A stretch of 64,000 nucleotides of DNA from Streptomyces gardneri (GTDB lineage Bacteria; Actinomycetota; Actinomycetes; Streptomycetales; Streptomycetaceae), in NCBI RefSeq assembly GCF_006539185.1, contig NZ_BJMN01000003.1:46061-110060 (forward strand). Reading direction: 5' to 3'. Below are positions 16,237-24,752 of this stretch, in pieces. The notes below the pieces were generated by a model, which did not search any database, was not told the DNA's origin, and saw only the letters and a list, made by a program, of their open reading frames with translations. A program made the position numbers and the translations under genes. Positions within the stretch are counted from its first letter, which is position 1. Each line of letters begins with the position of its first letter.

Positions 16237-17007
16237 GTGACGATGACGTGGGAAACGGCCGACCTCACGGCCCTGGCCGGCCATTACGGCGAGCACGGGT
16301 ACGTGCTCGTCAAGGGGTTGCTCAGTAGGGAGGAAGCGGCCGCCTACCGCCAGTGCGCCCACGATGCGCTGGCCACCCTGGACGACGACGAGAACGCGAC
16401 GTGGGACTCGGCGGCCGGCATCGCGGCCGGAACACCGACCCGGCTGCAGCACCTGCACGACGTGCAGTTCCACGCCGCCGCGTTCTCCCGGCTGCTGACG
16501 GACGAGCGCTTCACCCGTGTCGCCGCGGCGGTGCTGGGCGGGCCGAACGTACAGCTGCATCACACCAAGCTGTTCGTGAAGCCGCCGGAGAACGGGTCTC
16601 CGTTTCCTCCGCACCAGGACCACCCGTTCTTCCCGCACACCCACCACCGCGTCGGTGCCGCGATCTTTCACCTGGACGACGCTCCGGAGGAGAAGGGCTG
16701 CGTGCGGATCGTGCCGGGCAGCCACCGGCAGGGGCCTCTGGAGCATGTGGAGGAGGGCGGCCATCACCTTCCCGACGTCCCGTTCGACGCGACCGTGCCG
16801 CTTCCCGCCGAGGCCGGTGACGTGCTCTTCTTCTCCTACTTGACCGTCCATGCCTCCGGCGTCAACCTCAGCGGAGAGGCTCGCACCACCTGGCTGGTGC
16901 AGTTCCGGGACCCGGCGGATCCGCCGGCGATCCGGGCGCACGACCACTCACTCGGACAGGGCATGATGCTGGCCGGCGTCGACCCCACGGGCAGGAGAAC
17001 CGGTTGA
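16237..17007 (+). CDS. phytanoyl-CoA dioxygenase (PhyH) family protein
   Basis: 256 residues, GTG start with GGAGGAAG upstream. Fe(II)/2-oxoglutarate facial triad visible as His126-x-Asp128 (PHQDHPFFPH) and His205 (YLTVHASG). Arg216 is placed to bind 2-oxoglutarate. The GCVRIVPGSHRQGPL segment is typical of PhyH. These enzymes hydroxylate diverse small molecules. It overlaps the AraC regulator by 4 nt (TTGA), so the regulator is probably co-expressed. Such dioxygenase-AraC pairs occur in actinobacterial sugar clusters, and the substrate is unknown. Confidence 0.82.
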   Translation: MTMTWETADLTALAGHYGEHGYVLVKGLLSREEAAAYRQCAHDALATLDDDENATWDSAAGIAAGTPTRLQHLHDVQFHAAAFSRLLTDERFTRVAAAVLGGPNVQLHHTKLFVKPPENGSPFPPHQDHPFFPHTHHRVGAAIFHLDDAPEEKGCVRIVPGSHRQGPLEHVEEGGHHLPDVPFDATVPLPAEAGDVLFFSYLTVHASGVNLSGEARTTWLVQFRDPADPPAIRAHDHSLGQGMMLAGVDPTGRRTG

Positions 17008-17909
17008 ACCTGGAGAATGTGGCGCATGCCGGCTCGCTCACCGAGCTGAGCGGTGTGCTGCAGACCTGCCAGGCCGGGGCCTTCCAGGTCGACTTCTTCA
17101 GCTGGGGCTTCTATCCGACGTCGCCCTGGCGCAACTACTGGCACCGGCACTCCTTCTACGAGGTCTGCCTCGCCTACAGCGGCGCCGGGCGGTTCAGCAC
17201 CGGCGCGGAGCACCACGACGTCGGTGCCGGTGATGTCTTCCTCGCCCGGCCCGGTGACGTGCACGAGATCGAGTCGAGTCATACGGACCCCCTGGGCATC
17301 GCCTTCTGGAGCTTCGCTCTGCGGGCCGGGCAGGACGGCCCGAGTCCCGGAGAACGGGGCTGGTGGTCGGGGCTCACCGACACCACGAGGCCGACGGTGT
17401 CACGGCGCATCGGTTCGCTGGCGTCCCTGGTCACCGCACTCGCGGAGCATGCGGCTCCGGTGCGGTCGGGATACGAGTCGGTACTCTCCGGCCTCGGGGC
17501 CGCACTCGTGGTGGACACCGCGCGAGCCTTCGCGGCCGAGGACGACCTGTGTACGCGATCCCCTGCGGCGACCCGGTTGTCGCCCGAGGTGGCGGCGATG
17601 CAGCGCTACCTGGCCGACAACCTGTCCCGGCCCGTGACGGTCCGGGACGTCGCGGCCGCCGTCCACCTGTCGGCACGCCATGCCGAAAGGCTGTTCCGGC
17701 ACGAGACCGGTGGCTCGCTGATGGCGACCCTGCGGCGGATGCGGCTCGATCTGGGCGCGGCCCTGCTCCTCGACTCCGGCCCCTCGGTGACGGAAGTGGC
17801 CCAAGCCTGCGGTTATGCCGACGTCCGCGCCTTCAGCACCGCTTTCCGCCGCACGCACGGGCATGCGCCACTGGTGCACCGTGCCCTCCAGGGCACGCTG
17901 CACCTGTGA
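17004..17909 (+). CDS. AraC-family transcriptional regulator
   Basis: 301 residues from TTG 17004, supported by GGAG 8 nt upstream and coupling to the previous gene. The N-terminal cupin ligand domain (about 35-110) contains NYWHRHSFYEVCLAYSGAGRF and VFLARPGDVHEIE. The C-terminal double HTH (about 195-295) has MQRYLADNLSRPVTVRDVAAAVHLSARHAERLFRHETGGS and VTEVAQACGYADVRAFSTAFRRTHG. It probably activates a nearby sugar operon. It converges with the alpha-galactosidase gene. Confidence 0.9.
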   Translation: MNLENVAHAGSLTELSGVLQTCQAGAFQVDFFSWGFYPTSPWRNYWHRHSFYEVCLAYSGAGRFSTGAEHHDVGAGDVFLARPGDVHEIESSHTDPLGIAFWSFALRAGQDGPSPGERGWWSGLTDTTRPTVSRRIGSLASLVTALAEHAAPVRSGYESVLSGLGAALVVDTARAFAAEDDLCTRSPAATRLSPEVAAMQRYLADNLSRPVTVRDVAAAVHLSARHAERLFRHETGGSLMATLRRMRLDLGAALLLDSGPSVTEVAQACGYADVRAFSTAFRRTHGHAPLVHRALQGTLHL

Positions 17910-17937
17910 CGACGCCGGCGGCGGGAGCCACCGGTTC

Positions 17938-20055
17938 TCAGGCCATCCGGCGAAGCCGGATCAGCCGGCTGGCGTAGTCGCCCTCGGGCAGGGCCAGGTC
18001 GATGCCGCGCCGGGCCAGGACGGCGCCGCTGTGGGCGGTGCCGTCCTCCAGGTCCAGGTACCGGGCCGCGGGGTCCAGGGCCGGCAGGGCGAGTGCCGTG
18101 GGTGGGTGGCCGAAGCGGGTCGTGGGGCGCCAGGCGAGAACGGCGTGCTCGGTGCCGTCCTCGGAGGCGTAGTGCATGCCCGTGACACCGCCGGGGCCGC
18201 TGAGGCGGTGCTGCCGCCCCCGCTGGACGAGCGGGCGGATCTCCTTGTAGCGGGCGACGAGCACGGCGGCCTCGTCGAGTTCCTCCTCGGACCAGTGGGT
18301 GAGGTCCCCGCCGAGACCGAGCGCTCCGGCCATCGCCACGTGGAAGCGGAAGCGCAGGGGAGTGGCGCGGCCGGTGGTGACGTTGGGGCTGTCGGTCACC
18401 CAGGCGGCCATGGCCTGCGCGGGGAAGAGCTGGCTGAAGCCGTGCTGGATGCCGATGCGGTCGACGGGGTCGGTGTTGTCGGAGGTCCAGGCCTGGTCGG
18501 TGCGGGCGAGGATGCCGAGGTCGACCCGCCCGCCACCGCCCGCGCATGCCTCGATCCGCAGGCCGGGGTGGTCGGCGCGGAGGCGGTCCATGATGCGGTA
18601 CACGGCGCGGGTGTGGTCGATCCACAGCCGGTCCGGGTCGGGATGTCCGGGCCGACCCGCTTCGGTGACGACCCGGTTGGCGTCCCACTTGAGCCAGTCG
18701 ACCGCATGGTCACGTACCAGCCGGTCCAGGGTCCGCAGTGCCCACTCCTCGACCTCGGGGCGAGCGAAGTTCAGCATGAGCTGATTGCGGAGCTCCGTGG
18801 CATCCCGGGTCGGTGTGTGGACGACCCACTCCGGATGGGCGCGGTAGAGGTCGCTGTCTCGGTTGACCATCTCCGGCTCGACCCACAGCCCGAAGTCCAT
18901 GCCCAGGCGGTGCACCTCGTCGGCGAGCGGCCGCAGTCCGTCGGGGAAGGCCGAGGGCCGGGGCGTCCAGTCGCCGAGGCCCGCCCGGTCGCTGGTGCGG
19001 GCGCCGAACCAGCCGTCGTCCACGACGAAGAGCTCCGCTCCCAGGCGGGCGGCGAGGCGGGCCAGGTGCAGCTGTCCGGGGTGGTCGATGCCGAAGCCGG
19101 TGGCTTCCCAGGAGTTGTAGAGGACGGGCCGGTCCCGGTCGGGGGAGGGGAGTACATGGGCACGGAGATACGTGTGCCAGGCGCGGCTCACGGCACCGAA
19201 GCCGCCGTCGGTGTACAGGCCCGCGAAGACCGGGGAGCGCAGGGTCTCGCCCGGGGCGAGCGTCCAGCCGATCCCCTCGTGGCCGAGGCCGCCGGTCCAG
19301 GTGGTGCGGCCCACCGGATCCCGGTGCACGGTGATGCGCCAGCTTCCGCTCCAGGCCAGGGCGGTGCTCCAGACCTCGCCGTCCTCCTCGCCGGCGGTGC
19401 CGTCGTCGAGGGCGAGCCAGGGGTTGGCGTGGTGGCTGGTGACGCCGCGGCGGCTGGTGAGGACGGTCTCGGCGACCGGGAGCCTGTCGCGGTGCAGCTG
19501 GAACTCGCTGTTCCAGCCCCCGACGAGGTGGCTGAGCCGGTAGTCGGGGAGGGCGGGGGCCGTCCAGGAGGCGGAGTCGAACCGGTCGACCGCGATCGGG
19601 CCAGAGTCCTCGGTCCCGGTGTGGGTGAGTTCCGTCCAGCGTTCGATGACGTCGCTGCCCGGGCGGACCCGGTAGCAGAGCTCGGCGGCCAGCGGGTAGT
19701 GACGGTCGGTCAGGCGCAGACGCAGCTCACCGCCCTCGATGTGGTGGCCGGCGAAGTGCCACTGGGCGCCCCGTGTGCCGTCGGCGAAGCGGACCTGGAG
19801 GCCCGCGGGACCGAAGCGCGCTCCGGTCTGCGGCGCCAGTTCGTCCGGGGCGGCGTCGGCCTCGAAGCTGCTGTCCGCGGGGGAGGTGGCGTCGGGCAGC
19901 GCCTTGAGCTCTGTGTCGGCGAGGTCGGGCCCCCAGTACAGATGCCGGGGGCTGCCGTCGGCGCCGATGCGCAGGGCGTACGCGCTGTGGGGGGTCCGGA
20001 GGACCGCGAGCCCGAGGGCGCGGTCGAACGAGACGGTCGAGGACGTTCGAGGCAC
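17938..20055 (-). CDS. GH36 alpha-galactosidase
   Basis: 705 residues, GTG start. Typical GH36: an N-terminal beta-sandwich (about 1-290), a (beta/alpha)8 barrel with YNSWEATGF (313-321), VVDDGWFGAR (344-353) and EPEMVN, the nucleophile Asp458 in LKWDANR, EACAGGGGRVDLG and the acid/base Asp526 in WTSDNTDP, then a C-terminal beta domain. No signal peptide, so it removes terminal alpha-galactose from imported oligosaccharides in the cytoplasm. Divergent from a ROK repressor with an AT-rich inverted repeat between them, which likely controls both directions. Confidence 0.95.
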   Translation of the reverse strand: MPRTSSTVSFDRALGLAVLRTPHSAYALRIGADGSPRHLYWGPDLADTELKALPDATSPADSSFEADAAPDELAPQTGARFGPAGLQVRFADGTRGAQWHFAGHHIEGGELRLRLTDRHYPLAAELCYRVRPGSDVIERWTELTHTGTEDSGPIAVDRFDSASWTAPALPDYRLSHLVGGWNSEFQLHRDRLPVAETVLTSRRGVTSHHANPWLALDDGTAGEEDGEVWSTALAWSGSWRITVHRDPVGRTTWTGGLGHEGIGWTLAPGETLRSPVFAGLYTDGGFGAVSRAWHTYLRAHVLPSPDRDRPVLYNSWEATGFGIDHPGQLHLARLAARLGAELFVVDDGWFGARTSDRAGLGDWTPRPSAFPDGLRPLADEVHRLGMDFGLWVEPEMVNRDSDLYRAHPEWVVHTPTRDATELRNQLMLNFARPEVEEWALRTLDRLVRDHAVDWLKWDANRVVTEAGRPGHPDPDRLWIDHTRAVYRIMDRLRADHPGLRIEACAGGGGRVDLGILARTDQAWTSDNTDPVDRIGIQHGFSQLFPAQAMAAWVTDSPNVTTGRATPLRFRFHVAMAGALGLGGDLTHWSEEELDEAAVLVARYKEIRPLVQRGRQHRLSGPGGVTGMHYASEDGTEHAVLAWRPTTRFGHPPTALALPALDPAARYLDLEDGTAHSGAVLARRGIDLALPEGDYASRLIRLRRMA

Positions 20056-20175
20056 GAGTGGTCCCAGGGAAGTTCGGGCGAACGTGTGAGTCAGGCGCGC
20101 CGCGGAGGGGCGGTTGTCGCCGAAACCTCCGGAGGGGCACGCAAGTGACCCGAGAGTAGGGGCGCCACTTCGCGA

Positions 20176-20204
20176 AAATCAATACTGGACGAACTTATTT
20201 ATTT
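20176..20204. promoter_or_regulatory. AT-rich inverted repeat, probable ROK operator
   Basis: AAATCAATA (20176-20184) and TATTTATTT (20196-20204) form 9-bp arms with one mismatch and an 11-nt spacer. It is an AT-rich island in very GC-rich DNA, between the divergent alpha-galactosidase and ROK repressor, 18 nt before the repressor start. NagC/XylR-type ROK operators are similarly AT-rich inverted repeats. Confidence 0.65.
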
Positions 20205-20221
20205 ACCGGTACGTTGCCGCC

Positions 20222-21379
20222 GTGTTTCCGAACCAGACAAGGCCGTTGGTCACCGCTCCGGCCGAAACCGCCATCCTGAGCCTGCTGTTGGCCGAGAGCC
20301 CGCTCAGTCGGGTCGAACTGGCCCGCCGCACCGGGCTGTCGTCGACCGCGGTGACCAAGGCCGCCAGGCCCCTGATCGACGACGGCTACCTGCACGAACT
20401 CCCACCGGAGCGCACGGCTCCAGGAGCCGGACGCCCGGTGAACCCCCTGTCGGTCACCCCCGACCGGGAGTTCTTCGTCGGAGTCAAGATCAGTGCCGAC
20501 ACGCTGTACGGCACGGTGTGCGACCTGAGATCCAGGCCCCGCTTCCACGCGAGCCGCCCGCTCGGGGACCGCGGACCGACGGCCGTGTGCGCCCTGATCG
20601 CCGACCTCGTCGACGAACTCCTCGACGCACAGCCCGAGTTCCGTTCCCGTACGCGACACGTCGGCATCGCCGTCTCCGGTGACGTCGACCGCCCCGGTGG
20701 GCGCGTGCGGTACTCGGTGCTCCCCGGCTGGCGCGATGTGCCGCTGGCCGAGATCGTCGCCCGTGCCACCGGGCTGAGCGTCTCGATCGCCAACGACGTC
20801 AAGGCCCTGACGGTCGCGGAGCACTGGTTCGGCGACGGCATCGGGACCGAGTACTTCGCGCTCGTCACGATCGGCGCGGGCATCGGATCCGGCATCGTCG
20901 TCAACGGCCAGCTGGTCGACGGCGCCTACGGCGTCGCCGGCGAGATGGGCCACATCAGCGTCGATCCGGCGGGACCGCGCTGTCACTGCGGCTCGATCGG
21001 CTGTGTCGAGGCGATCGCCTCCAGCGACGCCATCCTCGGCACGGTACGCCGGGCCACCGGCCACACCGACCTCGACTTCGACGGCACGGTCCGCCTCGCC
21101 CGCGACGGAGACCCCGCCGCGCGGGAGGCCTTCGCCCGGGCCGGAAAGGCCATCGGTGTCGGCATCGCCAATCTCGTGAGCCTCCTGGGGCCCGAGCGCG
21201 TCGTCGTCACCGGAGAAGGACTCGACACCTACGACCTCTTCGGAGTGCACATCAGGGAGGCGTACGCCGCGCACTGCTTCAAGGCGGCCGCGAAGTGCCC
21301 GCTGACCCTGAGGCCCCTGCCCTGGGAGGAATGGTCCCGAGCGGCGGCCGTCGTCAGCATCCAGGCGCTCTTCCCGTGA
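20222..21379 (+). CDS. ROK-family transcriptional repressor (XylR/NagC type)
   Basis: 385 residues from GTG 20222. The frame opens earlier (20114) but that stretch contains the AT-rich operator and reads unlike protein. N-terminal winged HTH: ETAILSLLLAESPLSRVELARRTGLSSTAVTKAARPLIDDGYL. The ROK sugar-binding domain follows with VGIAVSGDVDRPGGRV, ANDVKALTVAEHWFG, VTIGAGIGSGIVVNG, AYGVAGEMGHISVDPAGPRCHCGSIGCVEAIAS (zinc motif). It likely represses itself, the divergent alpha-galactosidase and the downstream importer until a sugar binds. Confidence 0.9.
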   Translation: MFPNQTRPLVTAPAETAILSLLLAESPLSRVELARRTGLSSTAVTKAARPLIDDGYLHELPPERTAPGAGRPVNPLSVTPDREFFVGVKISADTLYGTVCDLRSRPRFHASRPLGDRGPTAVCALIADLVDELLDAQPEFRSRTRHVGIAVSGDVDRPGGRVRYSVLPGWRDVPLAEIVARATGLSVSIANDVKALTVAEHWFGDGIGTEYFALVTIGAGIGSGIVVNGQLVDGAYGVAGEMGHISVDPAGPRCHCGSIGCVEAIASSDAILGTVRRATGHTDLDFDGTVRLARDGDPAAREAFARAGKAIGVGIANLVSLLGPERVVVTGEGLDTYDLFGVHIREAYAAHCFKAAAKCPLTLRPLPWEEWSRAAAVVSIQALFP

Positions 21380-21421
21380 GGCGCCACTGACCGCGACGAG
21401 CGGTCACCCCACCGACGCCGT

Positions 21422-21441
21422 GTGACCGGGACCCCGGTCAC
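21422..21441. terminator. short perfect hairpin after the ROK repressor
   Basis: GTGACCGG (21422-21429) and CCGGTCAC (21434-21441) with a 4-nt loop, 43 nt after the stop. It would partly separate the repressor from the importer operon. Confidence 0.5.
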
Positions 21442-21558
21442 CGGCCCGCGTCACCGACGCGACCGATGTCCGTCACCGCCTGCCAGCCGTGAACGTCGGA
21501 CACCGGCCCCGCCGGACAACACAACCCGCACGCCCACATCACCACGCAAGGAAGCGAC

Positions 21559-22830
21559 ATGAGCGGACAGAGAGCCCAGCTTAGCCGTAGAGGATTCCTC
21601 GGCGGTTCCCTTCTCTTCGTCGCCGGTACGGCGATCGGCTGCACCAGCAGCCCGACCGGCGGCTCCTCGTCCGGAGCGAAGACCACCCTGAACGTCTGGT
21701 CCCACGCCTACGGCGAGGCCGGCACACAGCAGGCCCTGACCCGCTACGCCGCCGAATTCACCAAGGCGAACCCGGACATAGCGGTCAAGGTCACCTGGGT
21801 GCCCGGCGACTACACGGCCAAGCTCAACGCCTCGCTGCTCACCGACGCGGCGCCCGACGTCTTCGAGCACGGCGACTTCACCCAGGGGCTCGCCCGCCGC
21901 GGCCAGGTCGCCGCCCTGGACGCGGAGTACGGCAGCGTCAAGGACGACTTCAACCAGACCGGCCGCGACGGGGTGACCGTCGACGGGAAGCTCTACGGCG
22001 TCAAGATGATCGACGACGTCATGATGCTGTACTACCGCAAGAGCGTCCTCGCCAAGGCGGGCATCGCCCCGCCCACCACCTTCGACGCCCTCGTCGCCGC
22101 CGCCAAGGCGCTGACCACCAAGAAGACCAAGGGCCTGTTCGTCGGCAACGACGGAGTCGGCGAGATGCCGGCCCTCTCGCTGCTCTCCAACGGCGGCGAG
22201 CTGGTCGCCGACGGCAAGATCGGCTTCGCCGCTCCCCAGGCCGTCGAGGCCGTCTCGGCCCTCAAGCGCTTCCACGACGACAAGTCCCTGCTGCTCGGCT
22301 TCACCACCGACTGGTGGGACCCCTCGGCCTTCGTCCAGGGTGTCGCGCCGATCCAGTGGTCCGGGCTCTGGGCCATGCCCGCCATCGAGAAGGCGCTCGG
22401 CGACGACTTCGGCATCCTGCCGTGGCCCGCCTTCAAGGCCGGCGGCACCCCGGTCGTGCGCGTCGGCGGCTGGACGAGCTGCGTCAACGCCAAGGGCAAG
22501 AACGTCGACGCGGCCAAGAAGTTCGTCAAGTGGCTCTGGATCGATCAGACCAAGCTCCAGCAGGACTGGTCCGAGAGCTACGGCTTCCACGTCCCGCCGC
22601 GCAAGTCCGTCGCCGCCACGGCAGCCAAGCTCAGCAAGGGCACCGCCAAGGAGGCCGTCGAGCTGGCCGCCAAGTACGGCAGGATCAACCCCAACACCTG
22701 GGACTCCGCCTCCGGCACCCCGTTCGTCGCCGCCGCCTCGAAGATCGTCACCGGTCAGGGAGACGCCGCCGCACTGCTGGCCGACGCGGCCAAGCAGGCC
22801 CAGCTGGCCGTGGACAAGCAGCTGTCCTGA
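21559..22830 (+). CDS. sugar ABC transporter substrate-binding lipoprotein
   Basis: 423 residues, ATG with AAGGAAG upstream. Tat-like lipoprotein signal SRRGFLGGSLLFVAG, lipobox ending IGC, then TLNVWSHAYGEAGTQQALTRYAAEFTKANPDIAVKVTWVPG and DAAPDVFEHGDF of family-1 solute-binding proteins. Translationally coupled to the permease by a 1-nt stop/start overlap (TGATG). Context with GH36, GH5, GH35, GH13 and GH38 suggests a galactose- or mannose-containing oligosaccharide. Confidence 0.9.
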   Translation: MSGQRAQLSRRGFLGGSLLFVAGTAIGCTSSPTGGSSSGAKTTLNVWSHAYGEAGTQQALTRYAAEFTKANPDIAVKVTWVPGDYTAKLNASLLTDAAPDVFEHGDFTQGLARRGQVAALDAEYGSVKDDFNQTGRDGVTVDGKLYGVKMIDDVMMLYYRKSVLAKAGIAPPTTFDALVAAAKALTTKKTKGLFVGNDGVGEMPALSLLSNGGELVADGKIGFAAPQAVEAVSALKRFHDDKSLLLGFTTDWWDPSAFVQGVAPIQWSGLWAMPAIEKALGDDFGILPWPAFKAGGTPVVRVGGWTSCVNAKGKNVDAAKKFVKWLWIDQTKLQQDWSESYGFHVPPRKSVAATAAKLSKGTAKEAVELAAKYGRINPNTWDSASGTPFVAAASKIVTGQGDAAALLADAAKQAQLAVDKQLS

Positions 22831-23819
22831 TGAACGCCACCACGCACACCGCTCCACGCTCCGAGAGAGCAGGGCGCCCCGCGGACACACCGCGGGGCCC
22901 CGCCCGGGCCCGGCGCCGCCGCTTCGACTGGCGCACCTGGGGCGCGTTCGCCCTGCTCACGGCTCCGATGCTGATCGGCCTCGGAGTGTTCAAGTACATC
23001 GCCATCGGCTGGAGCTTCCTGCTCAGCCTCAGTGACGCCCAGGGCACCATCGCGCTCGGCGACTGGGTGGGGCTCGACAACTACCGGCAGCTGCTCGGCG
23101 ATGCCGTCTTCCGGAACTCGCTGAGCAAGATCCTGCTGTTCACCCTCTTCATCGTGCCGATCACGTTCGCCGCCTCGCTCGGTCTCGCGCTCCTCGTGAA
23201 CCGGATCCGACGGGGCCGGGCCGTCCTGCGGACCGCGTTCCTGATCCCGGCCGCCGTTTCCTACGTCGCGGCCTCGCTGGTGTGGAAGATGTCCCTGTTC
23301 AGCGGGATGCCGGCGGGCATCGCCAACATGCTCGGCGGCTGGTTCGGGATGGAGGCCGTCCCCTGGCTGCAGGCCGGTGATCCCCCGCTGTACTGGATCG
23401 CTCTGGTGACCCTGCGCCTGTGGCTCCAGGTCGGCTTCTACATGGTGCTCTTCCTCGCCGGCCTGCAGGCGATCCCGAAGGAGGTCTACGAGGCCGCGGC
23501 CCTGGACGGAGCCACCGGGCTGCGCCTGCTGCGCCGGATCACCCTGCCGATGCTGCGCAACACCTCGGTGGCCGTGCTGATGCTGATGTTCATCGCGGCG
23601 TTCCAGGCGTTCGACGAGTTCTACAACCTGTTCGGCGGCGGCATGTCCGGATCGGGCACCGCGCCGGTGAAGACCCCGCTGATGTACCTGCACGACACCG
23701 CGATGGGCGCCCAGAACTACGGTCTCGGATCGGCCGGCTCCTTCGTCCTCACGGCCCTGATCGTCGGAGTGACGCTGATCCAGGGGCGGATCACGGGCTT
23801 CGGAAAGAGCGAGGAGTGA
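22830..23819 (+). CDS. sugar ABC transporter permease (MalF-type)
   Basis: 329 residues from ATG 22830; the open frame upstream lies inside the binding-protein gene. Basic Pro/Arg-rich N-terminal tail (1-33), six helices and the EAA loop PKEVYEAAALDGATGLRLLRRITLPML. First half of the second importer. It overlaps the next gene's earliest start by 4 nt. No ATPase is encoded nearby. Confidence 0.92.
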   Translation: MNATTHTAPRSERAGRPADTPRGPARARRRRFDWRTWGAFALLTAPMLIGLGVFKYIAIGWSFLLSLSDAQGTIALGDWVGLDNYRQLLGDAVFRNSLSKILLFTLFIVPITFAASLGLALLVNRIRRGRAVLRTAFLIPAAVSYVAASLVWKMSLFSGMPAGIANMLGGWFGMEAVPWLQAGDPPLYWIALVTLRLWLQVGFYMVLFLAGLQAIPKEVYEAAALDGATGLRLLRRITLPMLRNTSVAVLMLMFIAAFQAFDEFYNLFGGGMSGSGTAPVKTPLMYLHDTAMGAQNYGLGSAGSFVLTALIVGVTLIQGRITGFGKSEE

Positions 23820-24670
23820 GCCCGGTGACGACCGTACGAGAGGGAGCGCGCACCCTGCGGCGTCCCGTGCGCGGCCTGCTGGCCGGGGTCCTGATGGTGG
23901 TGTTCCTCGCCCCCTTCTACCTGATGCTGCGCAACGCGCTGATGGACACGCAGACCCTGACGTCGCCGGAGTGGACCTGGTGGCCCTCCACGATGCACTG
24001 GGAGAACTTCACCGACCTGTTCGACGACCCCACCCTGGACATGGGCCGGTCCCTGGCCAACTCCCTGCTGATCGCCGCGATCACGGCCCCGGTGTCGACC
24101 CTGCTGGCCTCGGCCGCCGGATTCGCGCTCGCCCGCATCCCCGTGCCCGGACGCGGCGTCATCCTCGGCCTCGTCCTGGCCACGCTCATGATCCCCGGCG
24201 CGGCGACCTTCGTGCCCACCTTCGTCGTCGTGGGCTCGCTAGGCGGCGTCAACACCCTGTGGGGCATCATCGTCCCCGGCCTGTTCAACCCCTTCGCGGT
24301 CCTGCTGTTCCGCAACTTCTACCTGCAGTTCCCCCGCGAGATCGAGGAGGCCGGCCGCCTCGACGGGCTCGGCTGGCTCGGCCTCTACCGCCGGATCGCC
24401 CTGCCGTCGTCCGGAGCCATGCTCGCCTCCCTCGGCGCGCTCGCCTTCATCGACAGCTGGAACGCCTTCCTGTGGCCGCTGGTCATCGGCCAGGACCCGT
24501 CCTCCTGGACGGCGCAGATCGCCCTGTCCAGCTTCCTCACGGCGCAGACCATCAACCTGCCCGGTCTCTTCGCGGGCGCCGTCGTGACCATCACCCCACT
24601 GGTGGTCATGTTCCTGGTCGCCCAGCGCCACATCGTCGAAGGCATCGCCCACTCCGGCCTCAAGGGCTGA
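23816..24670 (+). CDS. sugar ABC transporter permease (MalG-type)
   Basis: 284 residues from GTG 23816 (4-nt overlap). GTG 23825 is an alternative with GAGGAG 8 nt before it. Six helices, EAA loop PREIEEAGRLDGLGWLGLYRRIALPSSG, ending with a short cytoplasmic tail. Partner of the preceding MalF-type permease. The operon continues with a secreted GH5 after an 82-nt gap. Confidence 0.92.
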   Translation: MSPVTTVREGARTLRRPVRGLLAGVLMVVFLAPFYLMLRNALMDTQTLTSPEWTWWPSTMHWENFTDLFDDPTLDMGRSLANSLLIAAITAPVSTLLASAAGFALARIPVPGRGVILGLVLATLMIPGAATFVPTFVVVGSLGGVNTLWGIIVPGLFNPFAVLLFRNFYLQFPREIEEAGRLDGLGWLGLYRRIALPSSGAMLASLGALAFIDSWNAFLWPLVIGQDPSSWTAQIALSSFLTAQTINLPGLFAGAVVTITPLVVMFLVAQRHIVEGIAHSGLKG

Positions 24671-24752
24671 CGGCGCCTCCGGCTCCCCGACTCCGGGCCG
24701 TCGGTCCGGAACGCAGTACCTCCTTCACTCCCACACCTTGGAGGACAGCACC